Assembly (NCBI GenBank): GCA_003506895.1
Contig: DNXO01000157.1
Coordinates: 1-22,749, forward strand
Length of the DNA: 22,749 nucleotides
Source of the DNA: Acetobacteraceae bacterium
GTDB lineage: Bacteria > Pseudomonadota > Alphaproteobacteria > Acetobacterales > Acetobacteraceae
Reading direction: 5' to 3'
Part shown: one piece after another, positions 7,167 through 14,531 of the stretch
Position numbering within the stretch: position 1 is the first letter of the stretch
Layout: each line of letters begins with the position of its first letter
Made by a program: the position numbers and the translations under genes
The notes under the pieces: model-generated
What the model was told of the DNA's origin: nothing
The model's input: only the letters and a program-made list of their open reading frames with translations
Database searches by the model: none

Positions 7167-8240
7167 ATGGCCATTATCGGCGACTCAAAAGGCGCATACA
7201 CGGGTCTGATCTACCGTAACGACGCCGATCTGAAGGCATGGCTGGGCAAGCGCCCGACCGAGGCGGCGCTTGAACCCGATCTGCCCATTATCGACCCACA
7301 CCATCACTTTTGGGACACGCCACATCGCGGCCAATACTTCTTGCCAGAGCTGCTCGCGGATATCGGCGGTGGCCACAACATCGTCTCCACGGTGTTCATG
7401 GAATGCCAGTCGATGTATCGCGCCCACGGTCCCGCCGAGATGGCGCCCGTTGGTGAGGTAGAGTTTGTCAACGGCATCGCCGCCATGAGCGCGTCCGGCA
7501 ATTACGGCCCGTGCCGCGTGGCCGAAACGATCATCGGATACGCCGACCTGCGCATCGGCGCCCGCGTCCGCGAGGTGCTGGAAGCCGAAATCGCCGCCGG
7601 CAACGGCCGCTTCCACGGCATCCGCCAGGGCGTGGCCTGGGACGGGGATGACTCGGTCGGCAAATTCGCCTCCCGCCTCGTCGCCCCGCATCTGGTCCGC
7701 GATCCCACCTTCCGCGAAGGCTTCGCCGAACTCGCGAAACTGGGTCTCAGCTTCGAGTCCTGGCAGTATCATCCGCAACTACTGGACGCGATCGATCTCG
7801 CCAGGGCGTTCCCCGACACCTCGATCATCCTGGACCACGTCGGCGGCGTTCTGGGCGTCGGACCTTACTCCGGCCGTCGGCGGGAAATCCTGGCAAGCTG
7901 GAAAAAAGACATTCAGGAACTGGCAAAATGCCCCAACGTCACCGTCAAGCTGGGCGGCATGGGCATGACCTCCTTCGGCTTTGAATTCCACGAGCGTGAC
8001 ATTCCGCCGTCATCGCAAGACCTCGCGGACGCCTGGCGCCAATACGTCGAACCCTGCATCGAGGCCTTCGGCGCCAACAGATGCATGTTTGAAAGCAACT
8101 TCCCGCCCGACAAGCAGTCCGGCGGCTACACCGAACTATGGAACGCCTTCAAACGCATCACCTCCGGTGCCTCGGCCGACGAGAAGAAAGCCCTCTACAG
8201 CGGCACGGCGGCACGCGTTTACCACATGATCGCGCCCTGA
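7167..8240 (+). CDS. Amidohydrolase family 2 (TIM-barrel metal-dependent hydrolase)
   Basis: 357 residues, start supported by AAGGGGA 5-6 bases before the ATG. LPIIDPHHHFWD (39-50) carries the HxH metal pair (His45/His47) at the end of strand 1. Later sites are SIILDHVGG, with the conserved His, and MFESNFPPDK near residue 310, the position of the terminal acidic region in this family (PF04909). Members include 2-pyrone-4,6-dicarboxylate lactonase, ACMSD-like decarboxylases and other ring-opening or decarboxylating enzymes, so a lactonase or decarboxylase acting on a BVMO-type product is plausible. The substrate cannot be read from the sequence. It converges with the FAH gene, separated by a hairpin. 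Confidence 0.88.
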   Translation: MAIIGDSKGAYTGLIYRNDADLKAWLGKRPTEAALEPDLPIIDPHHHFWDTPHRGQYFLPELLADIGGGHNIVSTVFMECQSMYRAHGPAEMAPVGEVEFVNGIAAMSASGNYGPCRVAETIIGYADLRIGARVREVLEAEIAAGNGRFHGIRQGVAWDGDDSVGKFASRLVAPHLVRDPTFREGFAELAKLGLSFESWQYHPQLLDAIDLARAFPDTSIILDHVGGVLGVGPYSGRRREILASWKKDIQELAKCPNVTVKLGGMGMTSFGFEFHERDIPPSSQDLADAWRQYVEPCIEAFGANRCMFESNFPPDKQSGGYTELWNAFKRITSGASADEKKALYSGTAARVYHMIAP

Positions 8241-8250
8241 TCCTCCGAAG

Positions 8251-8299
8251 CCCTCCGCGCCCTCTTCCTTCGTATTACGAAGTCGGGGGCCGCGGAGGG
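8251..8299. terminator. Bidirectional terminator-like hairpin between convergent genes
   Basis: The outer arms CCCTCCGCG (8251-8259) and CGCGGAGGG (8291-8299) are exactly complementary. Inside, CTTCGT (8268-8273) pairs with ACGAAG (8277-8282) around a 3-base loop. It fills the gap between the amidohydrolase stop (8240) and the FAH-family stop (8310). There is no long T-tract on either strand, so factor-independent termination would be weak. Confidence 0.55.
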
Positions 8300-8309
8300 A
8301 ATCTGCCCT

Positions 8310-9236
8310 TCAGCTCCGGGGAGGCGCGTATTTCCCGGTAAGCTGACTCGTCGGCCCCTCCAGACCCTTCTGCTGACGATCCAGCCGCGTCTCCCGCGAC
8401 CACGTCCGCTTCAGGTCGTCCCGGACGTTGAACCGCAGCCGTCCCAGCCCCTGAGTCTCGATTTCCACCACATCCCCGTCCATGAAGCTCGACAGCCCGC
8501 GATGGTTGGTGCCCGTCGCCAGGATATCCCCCGGTTCCAGTGTATGGACAGACGAGACCCACTCAACGCAGCGGGCAATGTTGTGGGCCATGTCGTTGGT
8601 ATTGAACTCCTGCTTCGTCTCGCCGTTGACCGTCAGCCTGATCGGCAGATTCCGCGGATCGGCGATCTCATCGGCGGTCACCAGATACGGCCCGATCGGC
8701 GCGAACGTCGCCCGAGACTTCATTGCGAAGAAACCAGTCGAGGGCAGCCCCCGCGCCGAACCATCAATGAAATTGGTGTAGCCGAACACATAATCCATCG
8801 CCTCGGCCGCCGGCACGTTGGAAGCACGCTTGCCGATCACCAGGGCCATTTCGGCCTCGCCCTCGAAGATGGTCGCCGGTTCGTCGGGCAGCACCATGGT
8901 ATCGCCATTGCCGATGATCGCCGTTGCCGCCTTGTGGAAGGCATTGATCTGCGGCTTCTTCGGTAAGGTCCCGTTTTCCATGTAGTTCACCGCCATACAG
9001 ACGATGTTGCCCGGCTTTGGCAGCGGCGGACGAATGCGGACACTGGCAAGCGGCGTTCCGGCCCCCGTCGCGGCCGCCTCCAGCTTCCCGCGATAGTCGC
9101 CAAACCTGGCGATCAGGCCGTTCATCAGGTCCCCGGGCCCGACATGCGGGATGTCTTTCACCACGGCCGACACATCGTGGATCGCCTCGCCCTTGACCAC
9201 GCCCAGTTTGAAGTCATCGAAAAATGCCAGCTTCAT
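8310..9236 (-). CDS. Fumarylacetoacetate hydrolase (FAH) family protein
   Basis: 308 residues, with GGAGGA 5 bases before the ATG at 9236. FEGEAEMALVIGK (124-136) holds the paired metal-binding glutamates (Glu127, Glu129), and GYTNFIDGSAR (152-162) supplies the third ligand, Asp158. The later substrate-loop motif reads GTNHRGLSSF rather than the common GTPxGVG, so the substrate pocket differs from classic FAH or HpcE proteins. Family chemistry is Mg/Mn-dependent hydrolysis of beta-diketone C-C bonds, or decarboxylation or hydration of 2-oxo acids. It lies 73 bp downstream of the LLM oxidoreductase on the same strand, so the two are probably co-transcribed. Confidence 0.9.
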   Translation of the reverse strand: MKLAFFDDFKLGVVKGEAIHDVSAVVKDIPHVGPGDLMNGLIARFGDYRGKLEAAATGAGTPLASVRIRPPLPKPGNIVCMAVNYMENGTLPKKPQINAFHKAATAIIGNGDTMVLPDEPATIFEGEAEMALVIGKRASNVPAAEAMDYVFGYTNFIDGSARGLPSTGFFAMKSRATFAPIGPYLVTADEIADPRNLPIRLTVNGETKQEFNTNDMAHNIARCVEWVSSVHTLEPGDILATGTNHRGLSSFMDGDVVEIETQGLGRLRFNVRDDLKRTWSRETRLDRQQKGLEGPTSQLTGKYAPPRS

Positions 9237-9309
9237 GGCAGTCCTCCCCCAAGATTGTTGTTATGAGCGGACAGTAGAGCAGTTCCAGGACGACCGGAAC
9301 TCCCAGCAC

Positions 9310-10296
9310 CTAGGCCTCGGTCAGATCCCTCAGCAGCGGCAACGCCTCCCGAGCGAACCACGCGATCTGCTCGCCCTTTTGCTCGTACGGTCCCAGCATA
9401 TCCAGCACCACATGCCGCACACCCGCCGCATAAAATTCCCTGATACGCTCAGCCACCATTTCCGGCGTTCCCAGCGCGCAATACCGTTCCGCCGCCTTCC
9501 GGAAATCCATCGCGTAACGAACGCTCAGCGTTTCGGTCGCCCGATCCAGCGCCTCTTCGTAGGTGTGATCCAGCCGGGTGAACAACAAATGTCCGGTCCC
9601 GAACGGGATCGCCCCGCGCCCAGCTTGATCCGCCGCCGCTTCGATCGTGCCCAGGGCAGAACGATACATGTCCGGCGTGATCACATACGCCAGATATCCA
9701 TCGCCCAGCCGCCCGATCCGCCGCAATGCCGGGTCCTTCCGCCCGGCGAACCAGATCGGCGGCCCGCCCGTCTGCCGGGGCGGAGGGTTCATCGGCACAT
9801 CCTCGAACGGGCCATAGAACCGCCCGTGATGCGTGACCGGCTGCCCGGAGAAGAACTTCCGCAGCACCACGACACCCTCCGCCAACCTTGCGCCGCGCTC
9901 GTTGTGTGGGACGTCGCACGCGGCATATTCGCGCGGGAACTCGCCGCCGACGCCGACCCCCAGGATGAACCGTCCCTCGGTCAGGTGATCCAGCGTCGTG
10001 ACCTGCTTCGCCACCGGGGTCGGATGCCGCAGCGGCAGCAGCAATACCGACGTCCCCAGCAGCAACCGCCGGCTGACCACCGCCGCCTGCGCCAGTTGCA
10101 GCAGCGGGTCCAGGATCGCCACCGGAAACGAAATATGGTCGCCGACCCACAGGGAGTCGTAACCGCTGTCATCCACCAGCCGGACCAGTTCCACCAGTTC
10201 GTCGATCCGCGGCGTCCACGGCGCCGTCGCCGGCTCCGTCCGCCGGTGGATCGTCTGGATGCCAATCCGCAGCCGTGTGTCCAAGGTCAGGGTCAT
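9310..10296 (-). CDS. LLM-class flavin-dependent oxidoreductase
   Basis: 328 residues from the ATG at 10296, preceded by GGGAGA; the extra codons back to 10365 have no such site. It begins TRLRIGIQTIHRRTEP and has the bacterial luciferase-like TIM-barrel pattern: GYDSLWVGDHISFP near 45-60, LLLGTSVLLLPLRHP near 78-92, and TTLDHLTEGRFILGVGVGG near 98-116. The resemblance is to the Rv2161c-like branch often labelled F420-dependent. In an alphaproteobacterium FMN is the more likely cofactor. Probable roles are monooxygenation or reduction of a pathway intermediate. It is divergent from the crotonase operon across 83 bp and heads the unit containing the FAH protein. Confidence 0.9.
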   Translation of the reverse strand: MTLTLDTRLRIGIQTIHRRTEPATAPWTPRIDELVELVRLVDDSGYDSLWVGDHISFPVAILDPLLQLAQAAVVSRRLLLGTSVLLLPLRHPTPVAKQVTTLDHLTEGRFILGVGVGGEFPREYAACDVPHNERGARLAEGVVVLRKFFSGQPVTHHGRFYGPFEDVPMNPPPRQTGGPPIWFAGRKDPALRRIGRLGDGYLAYVITPDMYRSALGTIEAAADQAGRGAIPFGTGHLLFTRLDHTYEEALDRATETLSVRYAMDFRKAAERYCALGTPEMVAERIREFYAAGVRHVVLDMLGPYEQKGEQIAWFAREALPLLRDLTEA

Positions 10297-10379
10297 TGGG
10301 CGTCTCCCGGGGCCACGATGTTGCAGCGAACCGCCGGTCACGCCAAGGTGCGGGGAAGTGACCAACCGGAGAAACGCCC
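10297..10379. promoter_or_regulatory. Divergent promoter region between the LLM and crotonase genes
   Basis: An 83-bp gap lies between two outward-facing start codons, with GGGAGA for the leftward gene and GGAGAA for the rightward gene at its edges. It must hold promoters for both units. No clear palindrome or consensus boxes were seen. Confidence 0.45.
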
Positions 10380-11162
10380 ATGGCCGACCTGATCGAGACC
10401 GTCGAAGACGGCATCGCCACCCTGACCCTCAACCGCCCCGAGAACCTGAACGCGCTCTCGGACGAAATCCGTCTCGGCCTGCTGGCCTCGCTCTATCGCC
10501 TGGGCCACGACAACGCCATCGGGTGCATCATCCTGACCGGCGCCGGCCGCGGCTTCTGTGCCGGCGGTGACGTCAAGACCATGGCCGGTCGTTCGGCGCG
10601 TGGGTTCGAGGAACGGGCCGCCGGCATTCAGCAGTCCAACCGCGTATCGAAGATGATGCACGACATCCCCAAACCGGTCATCGGCATGATCAACGGCGTC
10701 GCCGTCGGTGCCGGCCTAAGCATGGCCGCCGCCTGCGACATCCGCATTGCCGCGAAGTCCGCCCGTTTCGGCACCGGCTTCATCAAGATCGGCCTGTCCG
10801 GCGACTGGGGCGGCACCTGGACCCTGACCCGCCTGATCGGCACCGCCAAAGCCCGCGAGCTGTTCTTCACCGGCGATATCATCGACGCCGAGGAAGCCGC
10901 CCGCATCGGCCTGGTCAACAAGGTCGTCGATGACGCAACCCTGCTCGACGCCACCATGACGATGGCCCGCCGGATCGCGTCCATGCCGCACATCGCGCTG
11001 GGCTACACCAAGAAGAACCTCGCCGCCGCCGAAACCGGCGATTTCGCGACCTCCCTGGATATGGAAGCCTTCAACCAGGCCCGCTGCTCGCAGATGGAGG
11101 ACCACCGCGAGGCCGTCCAGGCGTTCAAGGAAAAGCGCAAGCCGGTCTTCACGGGGCGCTGA
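10380..11162 (+). CDS. Enoyl-CoA hydratase/isomerase (crotonase) family, PaaG-like active site
   Basis: 260 residues with GGAGAA upstream. The crotonase oxyanion-hole segments are present: GRGFCAGGDV (56-65) and GVAVGAGLSMAAACD (106-120). By alignment with rat mitochondrial hydratase, Glu144 corresponds to Ser114 and Glu164 to Phe134, so both hydratase glutamates are absent. An acidic residue is present instead at Asp142, in the motif GDWGGTW, matching the catalytic Asp of PaaG-type ring-opened/epoxyphenylacetyl-CoA isomerases (PDSGGTW). Isomerisation of an enoyl- or oxepin-type CoA ester is therefore more likely than simple hydration. First gene of an operon with the second LLM protein (3-bp gap) and surE. 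Confidence 0.92.
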   Translation: MADLIETVEDGIATLTLNRPENLNALSDEIRLGLLASLYRLGHDNAIGCIILTGAGRGFCAGGDVKTMAGRSARGFEERAAGIQQSNRVSKMMHDIPKPVIGMINGVAVGAGLSMAAACDIRIAAKSARFGTGFIKIGLSGDWGGTWTLTRLIGTAKARELFFTGDIIDAEEAARIGLVNKVVDDATLLDATMTMARRIASMPHIALGYTKKNLAAAETGDFATSLDMEAFNQARCSQMEDHREAVQAFKEKRKPVFTGR

Positions 11163-11165
11163 TCC

Positions 11166-12215
11166 ATGCGGGTTCTGAACACGCTGCCGCAGGCCGACCT
11201 GCGCACCACCGCGGCCTCGGCCATCGCGTCGGAAGCCGCCGGCTACGACGGCCTGCTGACGATGGAAAACAAGCACGACCCGTTCCTGGCCCATGCCATC
11301 GCGGCGGTGAACACCGATCGCGTCGAACTCGGAACATCCGTCGCCATCGCCTTCCCCCGCAGCCCGATGGTCGTCGCCAACCTAAGCTGGGACCTGCAAA
11401 ACGCCTCGCGCGGTCGTTTCGTGCTCGGTATCGGCCCACAGATCCGCCCCCACAACGAAAAGCGCTTCAGCGTACCCTGGACCGCCCCCGCCCCCAGGCT
11501 ACGCGAATACGTCCAGGCCCTGCGCGCGATCTGGACCACGTGGGAGAAGGGGACAAAACTAGACTTCCGAGGCCAACACTACACCTTCACCCTGATGCCG
11601 CCGTATTTCGTGCCGCCATCCACCGGCCAGAAAATGGTCCCGATCACCCTGGCGGCGGTGGGCGAGCACTCCCTGCGTCTGGCCGGCGAGGTCGGCGACG
11701 GCATCCGTCTGCACGGCTTCTGCACCCGCCGCTACATCGAGGAAGCCATCATCCCGCGCGTCCAGGAAGGCATGGCCCGCACCGGCCGCACCCGCGAACA
11801 CTTTGAGATCACCGGCGGCGGCTTCGTCGCCACCGGCAAGGACGCCGAAGCCACCGCGCAAGCGTTCGAGATCGTGCGCGGCCGCGTGGCGTTCTACGGC
11901 TCCACCCCAGGCTACTGGGGCGTGCTGGAGCTGCACGGCTACGGCGATCTGGGCCGCGAACTGAACGCCATGTCAAAAGCCGGAAAGTGGAACGAAATGG
12001 CCAGCCGCGTATCGGACGACGTGGTGCACCTCTTCGCCGCCGTCGGCACCCATCAGGAAATCGCCGGCAAGATCGCGGAACGATTCGGCGGTTTGAGCGA
12101 CGCGATCAACCTGCGCGCGGATTCCTCCTCCGCCGGCGGCGACGCGCCGCCCGACGTGATCCAGGAGATCAAGCGTATCCCGACCCCATTCCAGGGCTAT
12201 AAGACCGACTGGTAG
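11166..12215 (+). CDS. LLM-class flavin-dependent oxidoreductase, MSMEG_2256/TIGR03617-like
   Basis: 349 residues. It opens MRVLNTLPQADLRTTAASAI and GYDGLLTMENKHDPF, then shows VELGTSVAIAFPRSP and GRFVLGIGPQIRPHNEKRF. This pattern is typical of the MSMEG_2256 subfamily of luciferase-like proteins, which is common in catabolic gene sets. The C-terminus (RIPTPFQGYKTDW) is also family-like. The ATG follows the crotonase stop by 3 bases with only a weak GGGGCG upstream, suggesting translational coupling. Flavin-dependent oxidation or reduction of a CoA ester or free intermediate is a reasonable guess; F420 is unlikely unless the host makes it. SurE follows after 15 bp. Confidence 0.9.
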   Translation: MRVLNTLPQADLRTTAASAIASEAAGYDGLLTMENKHDPFLAHAIAAVNTDRVELGTSVAIAFPRSPMVVANLSWDLQNASRGRFVLGIGPQIRPHNEKRFSVPWTAPAPRLREYVQALRAIWTTWEKGTKLDFRGQHYTFTLMPPYFVPPSTGQKMVPITLAAVGEHSLRLAGEVGDGIRLHGFCTRRYIEEAIIPRVQEGMARTGRTREHFEITGGGFVATGKDAEATAQAFEIVRGRVAFYGSTPGYWGVLELHGYGDLGRELNAMSKAGKWNEMASRVSDDVVHLFAAVGTHQEIAGKIAERFGGLSDAINLRADSSSAGGDAPPDVIQEIKRIPTPFQGYKTDW

Positions 12216-12230
12216 CAAGGAGTGCGCGCC

Positions 12231-13004
12231 GTGCTTGATCGAGTGATGCTGACCAACGACGACGGAATCGACGCCCCGGGCATGGCGGTGATGGAGGAAA
12301 TTGCCGCCCAGATCGCCCGCGAAGTCTGGGTCGTCGCACCCGAACACGACCAAAGCGGCCAGTCCCACGCCATCAGCCTGCACCACGCACTTCGTATCTC
12401 TGAACGTGGCCCGCGCCGCTTCGGCGTGACTGGCACCCCGGGCGACTGCGCCGCGATGGGCCTGTGCCACATCATGAAGGACGCGCCGCCCCAACTGGTG
12501 CTGTCCGGCGTCAACCGCGGCCTGAACCTGGGTATGGAAACGGTCTTCTCCGGCACGGTCGGTGGTGCGATGACCGCGATGATGCTGGGCGTCCCCGCCC
12601 TGGCCCTGAGCCAGGCGTTCAAGGACCGCAACAACGTCCCGTGGGATACCGCCCGCACCCTCGGCGCCGAAACGATCCGCCGCCTGCTTGCGGTCGGCTG
12701 GGGGAAAAATGCCGTCCTGAACATCAATTTCCCCCCGATCCCGGCCGCCGAGGCCGGCCCCCCAACCCTGGCGCGCCAAGGCGAGGGCGCCGTCGCCGGG
12801 ATGCACGTGGATACCAGGATCGACCCGCGCGGCATGTCGTACCACTGGCTGAACTTCAAACGCGGAGACATCCAGCAAGGCCCAGAAAGCGACTACAGCG
12901 CCATGCGGGCCGGCAAGATCGTTGTCACCCCGTTGCGCTACGACCGTACCGACGACGAGGCCTACACCGAACTCGCCGCCCACCTGCCACGTTTCGGCAG
13001 CTAG
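12231..13004 (+). CDS. surE: SurE-like 5'/3'-nucleotidase (phosphatase)
   Basis: 257 residues from the GTG at 12231, chosen because AAGGAG ends 8 bases upstream; the earlier GTG at 12222 overlaps that site. The SurE metal site is intact: Asp10-Asp11 in LTNDDGIDAPG, Ser42 in DQSGQSH and Asn95 in SGVNRGLN. VTGTPGDCAAMG is the usual nucleotide-pocket loop. SurE hydrolyses nucleoside monophosphates and other phosphomonoesters, and is normally found next to pcm or nlpD in housekeeping loci. Here it is the last gene of a crotonase/LLM operon, so it may be a specialised paralogue acting on a phosphorylated or nucleotide-like metabolite. That role is inferred only from context. Confidence 0.9.
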   Translation: MLDRVMLTNDDGIDAPGMAVMEEIAAQIAREVWVVAPEHDQSGQSHAISLHHALRISERGPRRFGVTGTPGDCAAMGLCHIMKDAPPQLVLSGVNRGLNLGMETVFSGTVGGAMTAMMLGVPALALSQAFKDRNNVPWDTARTLGAETIRRLLAVGWGKNAVLNINFPPIPAAEAGPPTLARQGEGAVAGMHVDTRIDPRGMSYHWLNFKRGDIQQGPESDYSAMRAGKIVVTPLRYDRTDDEAYTELAAHLPRFGS

Positions 13005-13045
13005 GCGTTTCTCGCTCCGTCCTGGTGGGCGAAGGGTGATGTTTG

Positions 13046-13073
13046 GGACCGCACTTAGTTTAGGGAGCGGTCC
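13046..13073. terminator. Possible terminator hairpin after the surE operon
   Basis: GGACCGC (13046-13052) pairs with GCGGTCC (13067-13073) around a 14-base loop, between convergent surE and the small membrane gene. The stem is short and not followed by a T-tract. A degenerate REP-like sequence (13021-13036) lies just before it. Confidence 0.35.
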
Positions 13074-13086
13074 ACAGTCCACCCGA

Positions 13087-13395
13087 TCAGCTTCGCCGAT
13101 GCGACCGGCGGGTTGTCTTCCGGCTGGACAGCGAAACGGATAACCCGCCCGAAACCATCCCAAGCGCAGCCGGTATCAGCCAAGCCGGCCGCACCAGAAG
13201 CGGGCGGACCATCGACACCCACATCCAGTCCCCGAAGGTCCGGCTCGACCACGCCGGCAGCTTGTCCAAAACGTCGTGATCCAGAAGATTCAGGGCTTGG
13301 CCAAGCGATATGCTTTCAGCCCCGAACGTCGCGATACCGACGGCGGCTACCAAAAACACGGCTGCGGCAATGGCCAGGACACGTTGAGCAATCAC
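13087..13395 (-). CDS. Small inner-membrane protein coupled to the MsrP-like gene
   Basis: 102 residues starting at a GTG that overlaps the upstream stop by four bases (GTGA), a classical coupling arrangement. Two hydrophobic segments are visible: about residues 6-26 (VLAIAAAVFLVAAVGIATFG) and 70-90 (PAWLIPAALGMVSGGLSVSL). The roughly 45 residues between them include DKLPAWSSRTFGDWMWVSMV, and the C-terminal tail is short and basic. It is about half the size of MsrQ, lacks its multi-helix haem architecture, and has few histidines. It may anchor, assemble or supply electrons to the periplasmic molybdoenzyme, but no family is recognised. Confidence 0.7.
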   Translation of the reverse strand: MIAQRVLAIAAAVFLVAAVGIATFGAESISLGQALNLLDHDVLDKLPAWSSRTFGDWMWVSMVRPLLVRPAWLIPAALGMVSGGLSVSLSSRKTTRRSHRRS

Positions 13396-14309
13396 ATGAA
13401 CAGCTTCTCGTTCTTCCGGTCGCTATATAAACCCGCCACCTGTTCAGCATAACCATTAAAAATCTGTGTTGGCACCCTCTCATCGCTGCCGAGCAGGCGT
13501 TCGGTGGCCTGGCTCCAGCGAGGATGCGGCACGGCTGGGTTCACATTGGCCCAAAACCCGTATTCCGAGGGGCCGATCGACTCCCAAAAGGTCGATGGAC
13601 GCTTTTCCGTGAAACTGACCTTCACGATCGCCTTGGCGGATTTGAAACCATATTTCCACGGCAGGGTCAGTCGGATCGGTGCCCCGTTCTGTGAAGGCAA
13701 TGGCTTGCCATACAGCCCGGTGGCGATGAATCCCAGATCGTTCGCGGCTTCGTCGATCGTCACACCTTCAACATAGGGCCATGGATAGAATGGCGCATTC
13801 AGCCCATCCATCACTTTGTCCTGTGCGGTCTCGAACACGACGTATTTCGCCGAAGCCAGCGGATCGGCGAGCTTGACCAGGGCCGAGAGCGGGAAGCCCG
13901 TCCAGGGCACGGTCATGGCCCAGGTTTCGACGCAGCGGTGACGGTAGATCCGTTCTTCCAACTGAACCTGCTTCAGCAGATCGTCCAGATCGACCGTCCG
14001 GGGCTTGGTCACCAACCCCTCGAATTGCACACTCCACGGCCGCGGCTTCAGCTTCTGGGCATCTCGCCAGATGTTCTTGCTTTCGCCGAATTCGTAATAA
14101 TTGTTGTAGGTCGTCGCGTATTTTTCCTCGGTGACCGCGCGGCCAGGGGTATAGGCCGGATTCACTCGGACATTCGCCTTGGCCGTCAGGATCGGCAGAA
14201 TGCTCATCGCGCTCGCACCGGCCACCAGCGACCGACGCTTCACAACCAGGTGTTCCGGTGTGACCTGCCGCTCGCTGATCTCCCACCCTCGGCGCTGAAT
14301 GATATTCAT
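13392..14309 (-). CDS. msrP: MsrP (YedY)-like periplasmic molybdopterin methionine-sulfoxide reductase subunit
   Basis: 305 residues. Near the N-terminus, VKRRSLVAGASAMSILPILT (23-42) is a twin-arginine signal, so the protein is exported folded with its cofactor. The sulfite-oxidase fold region RHRCVETWAM gives the molybdenum-ligating Cys126. Other typical MsrP segments are YNNYYEFGESK, WSVQFEGLV, NGAPIRLTLPWKYGFKS and WESIGPSEYGFWANVNP. MsrP reduces oxidised methionines of periplasmic proteins, taking electrons from the membrane protein MsrQ. No msrQ is present in the window; the coupled downstream gene is a short two-helix protein instead. An AGGGGC lies about 8 bases before the ATG. It is divergent from the MetE-like gene. 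Confidence 0.9.
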   Translation of the reverse strand: MNIIQRRGWEISERQVTPEHLVVKRRSLVAGASAMSILPILTAKANVRVNPAYTPGRAVTEEKYATTYNNYYEFGESKNIWRDAQKLKPRPWSVQFEGLVTKPRTVDLDDLLKQVQLEERIYRHRCVETWAMTVPWTGFPLSALVKLADPLASAKYVVFETAQDKVMDGLNAPFYPWPYVEGVTIDEAANDLGFIATGLYGKPLPSQNGAPIRLTLPWKYGFKSAKAIVKVSFTEKRPSTFWESIGPSEYGFWANVNPAVPHPRWSQATERLLGSDERVPTQIFNGYAEQVAGLYSDRKNEKLFM

Positions 14310-14531
14310 GTTGGAAGCCCCTGTTGCTTTAGGTCTCTTACGGCCGGTGGCGGCTCATCGATCACACGACATTGCCGTATGACACCAGATGAACGAAATT
14401 AAAGCTTCGCCATGCTGCGGCAAGGCGAATCGCCGCCGGCAACAATCAAGGAAACGATCCATGCACCTCACCCGCGTCCCCCGGACCTGCCCGTTCGGCC
14501 GCATCCCATTCCTGGAAGGCGGGTCGGTCTG
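14310..14531. promoter_or_regulatory. Divergent intergenic region between msrP-like and MetE-like genes
   Basis: 222 bp without a supported gene. A frame in phase with the MetE-like protein is open from 14412, but the 40 extra codons are Pro/Arg-rich and unlike the family, so I treat it as leader. TTCGCC and GGCGAA arms near 14404-14430 could form a weak hairpin. I see no recognisable SAM, cobalamin or tetrahydrofolate riboswitch core. Confidence 0.4.

Noticed and set aside
7067..7201. 45-codon N-terminal extension of the creatininase
   Set aside because: Overlaps the divergent amidohydrolase start; the ATG at 7066 has an ideal AGGAGGG.
9151..10392. Plus-strand frame of 413 codons opposite the LLM gene
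   Set aside because: Arg/Pro/Gln-rich shadow of the minus-strand LLM oxidoreductase, which has clear family motifs.
11973..13163. Minus-strand frame of 396 codons opposite surE
   Set aside because: Covers the surE coding sequence in antisense; surE has an intact active site and ribosome site.
14310..14531. Possible SAM, cobalamin or folate riboswitch before the MetE-like gene
   Set aside because: No recognisable core helices or conserved boxes were visible; the region has only weak short inverted repeats.
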